Assembly (NCBI RefSeq): GCF_964355755.1
Contig: NC_092679.1
Location: forward strand, 22,072,432-22,136,431
Direction of reading: 5' to 3'
DNA: 64,000 bases
From: Antedon mediterranea
Lineage: Eukaryota; Echinodermata; Crinoidea; Comatulida; Antedonidae
The translations under genes and the position numbers were made by a program. The notes beneath the pieces were generated by a model, which saw only the letters and a list, made by a program, of their open reading frames with translations, had not been told where the DNA came from and made no database searches. Position 1 is the first letter of the stretch; every line of letters starts with the position of its first letter. Positions 36,301 to 47,738 of the stretch are shown here, one piece after another.

Positions 36301-39300
36301 CTACTGTACATAATCATGCAAAATAAAACACAGCACATTTTTTAAATTTTGAAATAAAATTCTCACTCGGTGTAATCTATTCAGTTCGCATTTTATGAAA
36401 TAACTACAGTACATACAAATTACAACCTATTACATTTACTTCTTTTCTTAATATTTTATTTTTACATTTATCTTGCTTGCAGTGATATTAAAAATTAAAT
36501 AATTTATAAAAAATAGAAAAAAAATTAACTTTTACAATCCTAGGTTATTTTTTTAATGCAGCAGAACTCCTGTTTTAAGGGTACACCTTAGTATCCCCTA
36601 CTTTCCCCTTGTTTGTTTCATGGTAAGGAGATGTTCTACTGTAAAATATTCACTAAAAAAATGTTACAAATTTACAGTTAAAAATAATTAATTTAAAAGC
36701 ATCAACTTTTTATTTGTTGACAGGCAAGATATTGACTTGCAATAAAATTAATTTGCAATATTTATAAAAATTTACATTTTAGCAAACTAAAAGTGCATTC
36801 TACCTCAAATATTCCTGATTATAGTTAGAAATAAGAACAAAATTATAAGCATCCTAATTTTTAATAACAAATTACACACATTTCTATTAAATGAGTTATG
36901 ATAGTAATTAACAATATAAGAAATCGGTCAGATGTTTGTTTTTGCCTCACTCTGATGTAATTTGTACTTTATACATTGAGAATACTTGTGAAAAAAAGGG
37001 ATTCAAACCCACGACATCCAGATCACTAGCCTGGCGCTCATACCTCTAGACCACCGACCAATTACTTAATACAATGACTCAAAGCTACGCCACAGTAGTT
37101 ACAAAACAATTAAAATATAAAAAATGACACAATCAGTGACCTCCGACCTCATATGGAATATGAAGAGCTGCATATGAATCCAAGTTAATTTATAACCTTG
37201 ATTCCCATGCATCAGTTTATTAAAATGAAATTGCTACTAAGTATTAACTCTCTTAAAACAATAGCACCATACTTTACATGCATAAGTCAAATAAAAATAA
37301 TATGTAGTCAATTTATTTAACTAAATTTGCGTTGGTGCATAGGAATTTCAAATTGATTTAAAATAATTCACATTGTATAAAAATTAATAATTTTGTAAAC
37401 AATTATTTGATGATTGGTATTGCTGGCAAGAGGTGCATCAAATCAGTATAAGGAAGATAATGATTTTGGGGTAACTTAACTTTATTAGTTATTTATAAAA
37501 TAAATACAACCCTACTGGGAATAAATAAGAGCTATTTGCTTTACTACCCAAGTTAAAATCAAATACTAATAACTAATTAATATTATCTATCAATAAAATT
37601 TGGCTTGAGAGCCAAAATACCTTTTACTACAATGTACAAAGACTCCTTCCGACACAAATCCTTTTTTTTTTGTGAAATCACACCCAGTTTTACATTTGTG
37701 TCAACATGCAGTTTATAGCCTGAGGTAAAATAAGTACAGTACAAATCTACTGGGGTTGCTACTTGATTTTAAATAAAATTTAAATACTCTACAATAAAAT
37801 TTGGCTTGATAGCCATTTTTCTACATACTCCATTACACGGTACACTCATATCAGCACCCACCCCACTCCGTGATCACTATACCAGACAGATACTACTGCA
37901 GGTATAAACTAAAAAAATAACCAATCTGTCAATTATTGGTTTTCAGCCACATGTTACTAAACACTTTTTTCAACTACTTTAGCAATTTTTTTATAAATAA
38001 GTTATTATTTATATTGCGGCAGTCACAGTCACACATTGGTATATTAGCTGAATTTTTACTGTTTTTACTAAATATTATCACACGAATACAATACTGTACG
38101 TTTTTATATTTACACTGTATTATGTTTAAGAACTCACAGTTCTTTTTTTCTATCTAGTCCACAAAAAGATTACCACACAATTTGGAACTGCTTACACATC
38201 GATTTAAAATCATAAAATATCTTGTAAATAAAATTTTGATCATGCGTAGAAAATGATTTGCGGAAGCTGGCCTCCTTGTACGCCAGTCCCGTTTGTGCTT
38301 TCAGATGAACACTGGAAAGTAAATGTCGCACACCCACAGGTCACCTCGGTAAGGCCTTCCTGGCCAAAATAGCTAAGTTCACTACCGTCGAGTATTGCGT
38401 TAGCGGTGTACGTTATACGTGGTTCAACCTGAACCGGGTGTTCAAACATAATCGGAAACGTTTTACTTAAACCGTTTGACGTAAATCTAGTGTCCATTGA
38501 ACTTAGTGTTTTCTTGTTACGTTTTAGTTCAATGCGTACGGAGTACGTAGCTCCATTAGTACTAGAACCGTAAAGACCGAACCCTGCAATGAATATCCGT
38601 CTGTCAACCGAAAACTGTATACTGTCGCATCTACCACGATAGCGCCATTGATTACTGCGATAGGCAGAAGACTGGAATCTATGAACCGAGCACGTTCTTA
38701 ACCCTTTGCGTGCCGTCACCGGAAATTCTAAATTCGGTTTCTTGTCCGCAGTAAAATATAGAAACACATCATTCGTTTCTTTCAATGTTAAAATCTGAAG
38801 ATTCGCAATTTCGTTGGCAAACGCTTTTACCACCATTGTTGGAATTCGTATTAAATAAAGTGCTTTACCGAGAACCTTACGCAGGTTTGGTGGCGTGGTT
38901 ATCATTTCTTGACGTTTACACTCTGCTTTCGCCCAACGAACTGCTGCATGGAAAAGCGCAACTTCGTTTACGTTGAGCGTTTCGCGAGATAAGATGCTTT
39001 GAAGTGTTTTAAAATCTATGTCAACGAAACTGTCGGCTCGGAGGGCGACCTCTGTTTGTGCATCAATGACTTCCCAGCATTGTTGCATCAGCTGGTGTTC
39101 ATCGAATAGGTGGCTCTGGCTCAGAAGAAAACATGCATTGCGCGCAGTAAGGTTCATCTCGAGGAAATTCACGCACTCCGTCGCTAAATGAGGTAGGAAG
39201 TATTTTTTTGCTGCATACAAAGTTGATAACACATTGTCTGCATTTACATCCACGTCATCACAGTACATATATCTGTTAAAAAAAAGTTATTTATTTTTAA

Positions 39301-42300
39301 CTAAAAGGTACTGTACTACTATTACATGATATTAGGATTATTAACAATAACAATGATTTTAAAATATAATGCATATTTTCAGATTTCCACATTTTTTTCC
39401 ATTTAAAAAAATGTATTAATTTCTAAATATCACTGGGCAGTATAGAGTTTCTCTATGCCATTGTTTAATTTTGTTAGTTTAGATGATTTAAAACAGTGGG
39501 TGTTATAAACCAAATAATATTTGGCATTTTCAGGAGTTAAAAAGCCTATTAACTTGGCTCTACATCATTAAATACTATAAGGTAGACGGTAGTATAAGTC
39601 GATCCTCAAACTCATGAAAATTTTCTTCTATCCATTAAACATTATTTGTATATATCATACGGTACCTAAGCATAGCATAAAATGCTATTGGCTCCACGTC
39701 TGGAATAACGATCTCCGACGTATTCTCCGTCAGCTCGCCATAGAACATGGCGTAGAATACAGAACTGGACGTACACAGCACATACTTATGTGCGGGAATT
39801 CTATAAGCCTGGTTCTTTGGCCCGACCAAAAATGTAACGTCGCTCATCAGTTCGTTGTCGAACATCAAGGAATTCCGACTGCGGACGCTGCTAGTGCTAG
39901 CCTGCCAATTCACCCCGGCGACAACTTTGATAGGTGGGGGGAGTTTGTTTGGCGGTTTAGTCTTCGAAGTTTCCTTTTGTTGTGTAGGTTCCGAGACATC
40001 CTCTAGCGGTTCTTGGATGACGTGCTGTTGGAATTCCTGCACGTACACAACTGGTGAATTATCTGCTGCCCCTCCCGCGATGGGTACTTGCTCCATTTTT
40101 ATCATTTGGTTGCCTGGTTTCTATGAATCTAAATGAAATATAATATTGAATACAATATGTTAACAATTATTTCTTAATCTACTACAGGAACAGAAACCAA
40201 TTTCAAATGACTATTCATATTTTATGTACAGTAAATTGAAATTAAAAATAAAGATTAAATTCAAAATATTACCAAGATTGCTTTGTAGTAGTTTTTGTAA
40301 ATGACTATTCTCACTGCTGATCGGACATGTTAAAGCACATACAGTACTACTATTACTAGTATAACTATGCCTAGGCTATTGTAATTATACAGACAAAAGG
40401 TTTATCGAAACCAGTAAAGGAAGGAAAAAGGATGTTTGGTATTCCCTATTGTCCGTTTCGAGTGGTTTCTCTTTTAATCTGACTAAGTCTAATATTAATA
40501 AGCCTATAAAGCATACGTGACAGAATTGAGAACATAAAAAGTCAAAATTTATAGATTATTGAAGCCAGAATATTTTTTAGCCTTACTGTACATCCCCAAA
40601 ATAGGCCTATTATAGTAACTAGGCCTACTGTAGCTAGAGAACCCTGTCCTATTTACTACTACTAGCCTAAGCCTGTAGGTAGCCTAGTTTAGTAAGATGG
40701 AGAAGCCTATCTATATACAACTAAACTTGACTTGCTTACATTTTTTAGGGCCTAGCCTAGCCTAGTTTTTAATAAATTAAGGGTGTTGACTATTATCTAG
40801 AAAATTATTAAACTTCAATTTGTAGGCTAGACTAAAAAAATTGTTTTCTTGTGTTTATTAATTACAAATTCGAAAGTCACAAGAATATCGCAAAAAAGTC
40901 CTACGCCGACTAACAATTCCTAGTCCTGCACAAACCAACGCTGGCCCAGCGCCACATAATTTCGTTGGCCTCGGCCCATCATGACACAGTCTTACAGCTG
41001 TGTAACATTATGTCATTATGGTCTCATCCTTGGAGCGTTGGCTTGGAAATAAACCCATAAATGTATTGTTTTGACTAACCTTCTTTTGTATAAAAGCAGA
41101 AAGAACAAAGCCTAACCGACCCGTAACAATTAGCGTTATTAGTTTTATGATATTTGTTGAAGGAAGTTTAAAAAAATGTGATTTATTTAGCATAACAATC
41201 GACCGCCGACAAAAGAAGCCATGTTTATTTATTTCCGATCACTTCCGGTTTTCTCGCGAATTAATTAATGTTGATGATGTCATCGTCGTCGCGCGATCTA
41301 ATTTGGTTCCCGGCGCGCGAAGCATTGACTGTGACTGTGTTTATGTAACTGTATATTGGTCAGTTTGTCTGTCAGACCAAAATAAATAATATAAACAAAA
41401 ATATAATTACTTTTGTTGGTACATGATGGCGTTGAAAATGTATTATCGCTGTTACATTTATAATTTTAGATGCGATTATTTTTTTAAACCAAGCTTATAT
41501 TCTTTTAGACCCGTGCCTCTATATAGCAAGATTTGCGCACAAGTTGGAATTTGGCGATAAAACCCATGATGTTTCAATGACTGCATTGCGACTTGTATCA
41601 AGGATGAAAAGGGACTGGATGCATACCGGAAGAAGGCCCTCTGGGCTTTGTGGTGCAGGTATGTAGTTATTTGAATACAAATCAACATCTCTAAAACCAT
41701 GTGTCGTTTGTTTAAGACGTCCAATCAATTTTTTTATTTCCTTCCTCAGCACTCCTCGTTTCTGCACGGCTTCATGACTTCAACAGGACGCAAAAGGAGA
41801 TTATAAAAGTGGTGAAAGTCTGTGACGCCACCCTTCGTAAAAGGTAAACCCTCCTTTGAGACACCACTATTAAAGAGACACCCCTATGAAAGGGACACCC
41901 GCCTATTAAAGGGACACTCCTATATTAAAGGGACACTCCTATATTAAAGGGACACCCCTATATTAAAGAAACACTCCTATTAAAGGGACACTCCTATATT
42001 AAAGAAACACTCCTATTAAAGGGACACCCCTATATTAAAGGGACACTCCTATTAAGCGACACCCCTATATTAAAGGGACACTCCTATTAAGTGACACTCC
42101 TATTAAAGGGACACCCCTATATTAAAGAAACACTCCTATTAAAGGGACACTCCTATTAAAGGGACACTTTTGTTAAAGGGACAATTCTATTAAAGGGACA
42201 CCCCTATATTAAAGGGATACTCCTATTAAAGGGACACTTTTGTTAAAGGGACACCTCTATTAAAGGGACACATTTCTGTGAAACAAACTAGAAGTAGTAT

Positions 42301-45300
42301 AGTATAGATAGGTTCCCTTAATATAGGCTCTACTGTAATAACCAAAATATGATTTATTTTCAGGTTAACAGAGTTTGAAGAGACGCCCTCAGGTAAATTG
42401 ACAATTGAAGAATTTAATCGCATTGATCTAGAAGAAGAACAAGACCCACCGTCATTTAGGCAGGCAAGACGAAAAGCCAAATTACACCAGGTACTACGCA
42501 AACAATATAATACTCATAATGCTCTACTTTTAGCTTGGGATACTAAAAACAAATGTATGCAGTAGTTCCAGGAATAAACATACATTTTCTGTTATACAAA
42601 AAAATATAATAATTAGAAATATAATAATAGTAAGAGAACATTTAAATAAAAGTTTTTTTTATTTCAGCTGCAAAAAGAACAAATGAAATTGCAGGATTTT
42701 GCAGGAGAAATTACATCAGTACAAGAAGAGATAGAAAAGGCATTACTAAGAAAGAAAAGAGGAGAGGATGATGATGGTTAGTGTCTTCCATGGATAATCA
42801 GAGGAGGGGCATCTCTTTATGTTTCTCATTTAGCCTCATATTTATTTTTTAAATATTCTTATGAAAAAATACAGAGGAGCAGAATAAAGACAATAAGAAC
42901 GAATATTCTGCAAATACAACTTTTAAAGAAATAAATATTTTTAATATGCAAACCAAGTACATTAGAAACCATATTATGGGGACACCTTAAGGACTCAACA
43001 ATGTGTCCTGAAAAAAGGTGTCCTTGAATAGTTGTGTCCTAAAAGAGAGGTTCTAACATGTATTGTTGGTGTTTGATTTTTAGATGCTGCAAGTATGATA
43101 TCAGACCTTTCAGAAAGTTTTGTATTAGAGGAAAGTACACCATTTCGTGGTATTGATGAAGCGAATGTCAGCAAATTAGATGCTACACCAGACCAGCAGA
43201 CACTGGAACAGGCGGCACACACATCAGCAGCTCCTTCACAAGTAGAGACCCCATCAACTTCTAGGGAAATAACAGATCAATTAACAGATGACAGTGCCGC
43301 AGAAGACATACTGGAGAGCCTGTTACCAACTGATATAAGTGGTGATATGTTACCTAAGAAAGGCCTAGGACCGAGTGCTATGTCATTAGGCTTGTCCAGT
43401 ACAATAGAAGAATGCATGCAGATCTCAACTGCAAAAGGTGAATAATATATGGTCTTCATTTTAAGTAAAAACGGTAATTCAGTTCTTATCATATCATAAT
43501 CAACACACACAAAGAATGAATTCCTTAATCTTTTACAATACTTTACAAGACTCCCTAATGCAATTCCATACACTAACTTCTAATAAAAAAATATAATGTG
43601 GCGTTAAAGTTCTTAATAAATTTAAGCATCAAGCTAAGAAACACGCATGTTTTTATAACCAATAACTGAAAATCAAATAGCTTTTAAATTTTCTTGTTCG
43701 TAGAAGTGGCCGAAGATGACCCAGAGCTAGATCTTACTGGTATTGATGATGGTGAGATAGACGCGGTAAGACTATAGCCTAGTCTACAAATATGGTATTG
43801 ATATGACATCATTGTGTCCATATATGGGCACATAACAATTTATAAAGTTTGTTAGTGTAGATGGAACTGAAACACATGCCTCTCCAATGCTAGTCTGACA
43901 TCTCTTATAAATAATACGCCACATGCCTCGCCAATGCTAGTCTGACATCCCTTATAACTAATACGCCACATGCATCGCCAATGCTAGTCCGACATCTCTT
44001 ATAACTAATACGCCACATGCCTCTCCAATGCTAGTCTGACATCCCTTATAACTAATACGCCACATGGCTCTCACATTTAGAAGGTTGGCAGAAAGGAATT
44101 GTACATTTTTTCTAATCATCTTATTTGTCTATTTTATTCAACTGTTTTTTAGTTTATATTAAGTGACGGTGAAGTAGCTATAAAAACAGAAATTTGGATG
44201 AAAGAAAACCATGAATACCTCCAGCAACAAAAAGGTAACACAAACCAAACAGCTTACTTGAAGAAAAACATAGCAAGAATATTGAACTATTTGAAGAAAA
44301 AAATAGCAAGAATTATTTGTTACAATTTTTATTTCATAGAAAAGGAAGAACGTGAAGCGAAAGACCGGGAAATGGGGATAATTAAACCTGACCAAGCAAA
44401 AAAGGTATGACAATTTCTAGACTGGTTTGGTGGTTGACAAGACCTAGAGTCCTTGGTTTATATTCTGAAACCCAATACAGTGTCTCAAATGGAAAAAACA
44501 TGGGTTTGCCATCCTTTAATTGGCGAGCCATGTATTTGATGTTTTTCTCATTTAAAGCTCTGTCTACAATGTCAAAAAAAAAAGTGTGATGACCAAATAT
44601 GGTAGTAATATGACATCATGTCCATATATGGGCGCATCACATTTTTTTGTCACAGTTTGATAGTGTAGACAGACAGAACTTTACCTGGAAACAATATCTT
44701 CCAGAAACGAAAGTCACAAAAAAGAACTCCTATCCAAGCCAACACTGCTGGAGAAGCGATAGAGAAACTTCTTGTGGAGAAAAAAATATCTTGCAAAATT
44801 AACTATGACGTTCTCAGGGATTTGAACAAGAGCAAAGATGAACCTGTTACCCCGCAGAGGGTACCGACGGAAGTTGTCGAAGAATCTGGCCCGATTCGAC
44901 CCATCACAGCAAAACGCAGTCGACCATTTTTGGGTAGCAGTAAAAGAGATAGTTATGGATTGGTTAGTAAAAAGAAAAATTGAAGAGATTTAAACTTTAA
45001 TTTGTGTATATGATTTTAAGATAAATTATAGCCAATTGTAGTGACAGTTTTTACCTTTTTTATTAATATTACCATCAATACTACAGTGTTTTACTCTTTT
45101 TCTTTGGAAATTTTGGCATACATGGCGTGTCATAATTATATTTTAGGGGGGATCTAGGTGCTTGTGGTGGTTCATAAAAGTAACTAGGGGCAAGGCTACT
45201 CATTTTACTAAACATAGATGTTGATATTAAAAAATAAATAAGGTAAACAAAGAATTATTTATTTTTTAAAGAACAAACCAAAACATGTGAAAATTGAAGA

Positions 45301-46132
45301 GCAACCGATACTGAAAAAAGAGCCAAAGGTAGAAGTGAAAGCCATCGTGGAGTCGGGACCGGTACAGTATGACCATCATGGAATGGAGGACGAACAAGGA
45401 GATGTAGAAGAGGACTATGTTGTGGAGGACACGGAAGAACCACTGCAGAGTGCAGCTCAGTTGATGGGACATACGGGTAAGAAGGATTTGTTATATACAT
45501 GTGGTGAGATTCAGTGTTTGCCCGAAATCTTAAGCTCTACACTATCAAACTTTATGTGACAAAAAAGTGTGATGTGCCTAAGTATGGTATTGATATGCCC
45601 AAATATGGTAGTGATATGACCTCATCATGTCCATATATGGGCACATCACATTTTGTTTACACATAAAGTTTGATAATGTAGACAGAGCCTTAGGATGGCT
45701 TTCAAAGAGTTTAAACATCATACGGTACATGAAAAAATAGTATTACAGTAGTAGGTAGTACAATTTTCTAAATGAAGCTTTTAGTGTGGTTGGCAAGACC
45801 TGAAAACAATACTGGTCTAGAGTAGCCTGTTTGAGTAATAATAATAATAACAACTTTATTTAAAAACGAATGCAACTCTTGGATCACCAGATTGGTGTTT
45901 TTCCCAAGGCCGTTACTTACTACAAAACTATTTACACAAGATGGCAAGAAGAAGGTTGATGAATGATGGATGGAGTTGGATGGCAGACTATGTGGAACTT
46001 TGAAGAAAGTTCAAATGTTTAACCATTTCTTTGCTACTAAACCAAGTCAATACAAGAGTTAATTGAAATGGAACTTGTATTTTTGTTTTAGGAATTGATG
46101 ATTATAATGATTATGATGATGATATGGATTAA
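33351..46132 (+). CDS. BRF1: Transcription factor IIIB 90 kDa subunit (BRF1), complete
   Basis: Sixteen coding exons: 33351-33540, 33716-33793, 34158-34331, 34871-34902, 35843-35915, 41509-41658, 41750-41843, 42364-42490, 42668-42776, 43084-43437, 43704-43765, 44153-44234, 44340-44404, 44705-44962, 45272-45476, 46092-46132. All are GT-AG and phases close to 697 residues, close to the vertebrate protein. BRF1 recruits RNA polymerase III to tRNA and 5S genes as part of TFIIIB, with TBP and BDP1. An N-terminal zinc ribbon has C8, C11, C27 and C30, followed by [13 protein letters not shown]. Two TFIIB-type cyclin folds cover about 90-270, with [20 protein letters not shown] and [21 protein letters not shown] conserved C-terminal BRF1 block sits at about 465-570 ([24 protein letters not shown]). 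The tail is acidic and ends DDDMD. An AATAAA lies at 46222-46227. A 5'UTR intron from about 33108 to 33280 is possible but unproven. Intron 5 contains a BTBD gene. Confidence 0.97.
34366..34470 (+). repeat. Purine-rich simple repeat
   Basis: A run of GGGAGGGAGGCAAAGAAAAG units in BRF1 intron 3, starting about 35 bp after the exon 3 donor. It gives open frames on both strands that are not genes. Confidence 0.85.
34995..35160. mobile_element. Near-perfect foldback MITE, 166 bp
   Basis: The outer 63 bp of each arm are identical in inverted orientation (ATAAGGTTTATCGCAAATAG ... CTATTTGCGATAAACCTTAT). Pairing then continues with a few mismatches almost to the centre, leaving a short loop. In BRF1 intron 4. 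The identity suggests a young insertion. Confidence 0.92.
35462..35800 (+). repeat. Tandem duplication carrying tRNA-like sequence
   Basis: Two copies of about 170 bp, at 35462-35632 and 35640-35800. Each has TGGCTCAGTT, ACTGGCCT, TAGTGGATCATGGGTTCAAG (A- and B-box like) and TATACCACAGTAAAA at the end. Located in BRF1 intron 4, shortly before exon 5. Confidence 0.8.
36556..36642. mobile_element. Short pogo-like MITE (GGGGACAC family)
   Basis: Left CAGCAGAACTCCTGTTTTAA and right GAGATGTTCTACTGTA form inverted ends like CAGTAGAACxTC. In BRF1 intron 5. Confidence 0.55.
36998..37064 (-). mobile_element. tRNA-like sequence (decayed SINE head)
   Basis: On the minus strand: TTGGTCGGTGGTCTAGAGGT and GTGGGTTTGAATCCC at tRNA spacing. 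In BRF1 intron 5, just beyond the BTBD 3' end. Confidence 0.5.
38240..40105 (-). CDS. BTBD6: BTB/POZ domain protein of the BTBD6/BTBD3 type, nested in BRF1 intron 5
   Basis: Two coding exons, 40105-39666 and 39272-38240, join at a phase-2 GT-AG intron (MLR/YMYCDD) to give 490 residues. A BTB domain spans about 80-185 ([17 protein letters not shown]). A BACK domain follows ([28 protein letters not shown]). The PHR domain runs from about 340 to the end ([47 protein letters not shown]-like, IIFYA). Family members are Cullin-3 adaptors; BTBD6 acts in neuronal differentiation in vertebrates. Two start codons are in frame, at 40105 and 40096; the second has the better context (A at -3, G at +4). 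A 3' splice site at 40129-40130 just upstream suggests a non-coding first exon further up, still inside the BRF1 intron. Sequence alone does not separate BTBD6 from BTBD3; the BRF1 location favours BTBD6. Confidence 0.95.
41861..42330 (+). repeat. Minisatellite in BRF1 intron 7 (ATTAAAGGGACACTCCTAT units)
   Basis: More than 20 units of 15-20 bp, mixed lengths. The right border reads GGCTCTACTGTA, like the end of the pogo-like GGGGACAC repeats seen at 2580, 35984, 42967, 58254 and 58826, so it probably grew from inside one such element. It takes up most of intron 7 (41844-42363). Confidence 0.92.
42967..43062 (+). repeat. pogo-like GGGGACAC repeat fragment
   Basis: GGGGACACCTTAAGGACTCA ... 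AAGAGAGGTTCTAAC. In BRF1 intron 9, ending 21 bp before exon 10. Confidence 0.6.
43778..43866. mobile_element. MITE, TIR family A, copy in BRF1 intron 11 (degraded)
   Basis: Contains AGTCTACAAATATGGTATTG and CCATATATGGGCACAT, ending TTAGTGTAGATGGA. It begins about a dozen bases after the donor of BRF1 exon 11. Confidence 0.65.
43870..44070 (+). repeat. 47-bp tandem repeat in BRF1 intron 11, about 4 copies
   Basis: Unit ACATGCCTCxCCAATGCTAG, TCTGACATCyCTTATAACTA, ATACGCC. Begins right at the end of a family A MITE. Confidence 0.92.
44554..44680. mobile_element. MITE, TIR family A, next to a BRF1 3' splice site
   Basis: AAAGCTCTGTCTACA at the left and TTTGATAGTGTAGACAGACA at the right. It ends about 24 bp before the start of BRF1 exon 14 at 44705, so it sits where the branch point and part of the polypyrimidine region would normally be. 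Confidence 0.85.
45532..45690. mobile_element. MITE, TIR family A, BRF1 intron 15
   Basis: Near full length: AAGCTCTACACTATCAAAC ... GTTTGATAATGTAGACAGAG, with core GTGTGATGTGCC and GGGCACATCACA. Confidence 0.88.
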
Positions 46133-47738
46133 GTAGTGAAGTGGACTGGAATACTACTACTAACCAGGACACATAAATTCCAATGACAACTAAAGCCAGA
46201 ACAACTGAAATAGCATACTACAATAAAACGTTGAACAAAATGAACAACCACCTTTTGAAAGTTCTCCTCTAAAAGTGGTGCTTTAATTAGGCCAATCTAC
46301 ACAGACTAACAATAAAGGTAAGCGAAAAACCGTGTACTTGTCCCTCATAGAATCCGTATCTATCCTGAACGGGTTTCCGCTTAACCGCCCGTCTACTATG
46401 CATTTTGTGTAAATGGTCATCAGAAATAACATGGATACTTGTTTTTATCGTCTGTGTAAATTGGCCTTTAAATTGGATATAATGATACAACACTGCCATG
46501 CACTAATAGTTTTATACATGAATTTTCTACTACCATTGCCAATTTCAACTTTAATATTAGTACATTAGGCATACCGAAAATTGTAATGTTTCTAACCGAA
46601 AAAGTTCATGAAATAAGTTTTTCATTATAGAAGTACTTTCAGTCGGTGGGCAACATAACAATTTTTAGTCCTAATTATCACAATTAAATAATAGTTAATC
46701 AAAGAAACTAGGAAATGAATTGGTTGCATTAAAACAAAATTATGATTCAGCAAAAACAAAAATCAATTTAAAAGTTCAATAAAATCAAGAAATAAATTCA
46801 ATTCTTTTGAGAAGTAAAAAACTTATTTATCATTGTAAATAAAATATTTCTGTAGTATACAAAATGTATACAACTTGTAATTTATTTCTGTTAACTTATC
46901 TGCAAGGGTTTTTAAAAAATAAAATGACAAAAACCTAATAATTGTGCGTGATTTATTTAAAGAGTATTTTAAGCTCTGTCTACACTATCCAAAAAATGTG
47001 ATGTGCCCAAATATGGGCATGACGATGTCATATTACTACCATATTTGGGCACATCACACTTTTCTTGTCAAACTAGTTTGATAGTGTAGACAGAGTTTTA
47101 TTTTCACTATGTTAGAACATTGGTTAACACATTTTTTCAAACTGGGACACAAAAGAATATATTTGAAGAATAAAATGCATTAGTAGTAAAATATTGTAAA
47201 AAGAAAACACAATAGATTAGGGAAAAAGAGTATTTATTGCATCAACATTTTGAATTCTTTATTCAGTCTACCTAACTTACCTAACTTAACTAACAAAAGA
47301 TTTAACAAACAAAATGTAGATTAAAGGAGAATTATTTTTACTGCAAAATATTCTACAAAACAAAAAAAGTGCAATAGAAATGTGCTAAAAAAAGTATAAT
47401 TAGAAATGTGCTAAAAAAAGTATAATTTAAATTCAAATAGTAGACAAGTGTGGTTTTTTTGTGAATAGTGTTACGGTCAACTATATTATTATATATGTTA
47501 TCTTATTTCTATTGACAGTTATTGGTGCACCTACAGTAGTTACCTGTGCCATTAATAGAAAAGAAGCATGACCGATCATGCCGACAGAAAACAAGGCATT
47601 AGGTGCACGGTCAACTGTCACTCTGTCGACCATCATCATCGGTTTTTAATAATATATATTTTATTTCACTTTTTTCATAAAACATTTTGTACATAAATAG
47701 TTTTTAAAAACAAATATTTGAAGAAATTTAATTTGAAA
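46133..47738. other. Tail-to-tail intergenic region, BRF1 and PLB1-like
   Basis: Carries the 3'UTR and AATAAA of BRF1 on the plus strand, the AATAAA of the PLB1-like gene on the minus strand (47660-47665), one TIR family A copy (46971-47098), and a diverged relative of the 77-bp repeat near 47580-47630. Confidence 0.7.
46971..47098. mobile_element. MITE, TIR family A, between BRF1 and PLB1-like
   Basis: AAGCTCTGTCTACACTATC ... GTTTGATAGTGTAGACAGAG. Well preserved arms and core. Confidence 0.9.

Larger units (their letters stand above)
35916..41508. other. BRF1 intron 5 hosting the BTBD gene
   Basis: A 5.6 kb intron, the largest in BRF1. It contains the complete antisense BTBD6/3-type gene, a short pogo-like MITE near 36556-36642 and a tRNA-like fragment at 36998-37064. 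The CpG-richer stretch 41200-41345 could be the BTBD promoter or first exon; this is inference from composition. Confidence 0.8.

Noticed and set aside
41861-42330. CRISPR-like spaced repeats
   Set aside because: Units are contiguous without unique spacers, and this is an animal genome.
44705-44983. BRF1 exon 14 reading on to a stop at 44983 as an alternative C-terminus
   Set aside because: A good donor (TTG/gttagt) at 44962 joins in phase to exon 15, which carries the conserved VESGPVQY and acidic tail. Read-through cannot be excluded but has no support.
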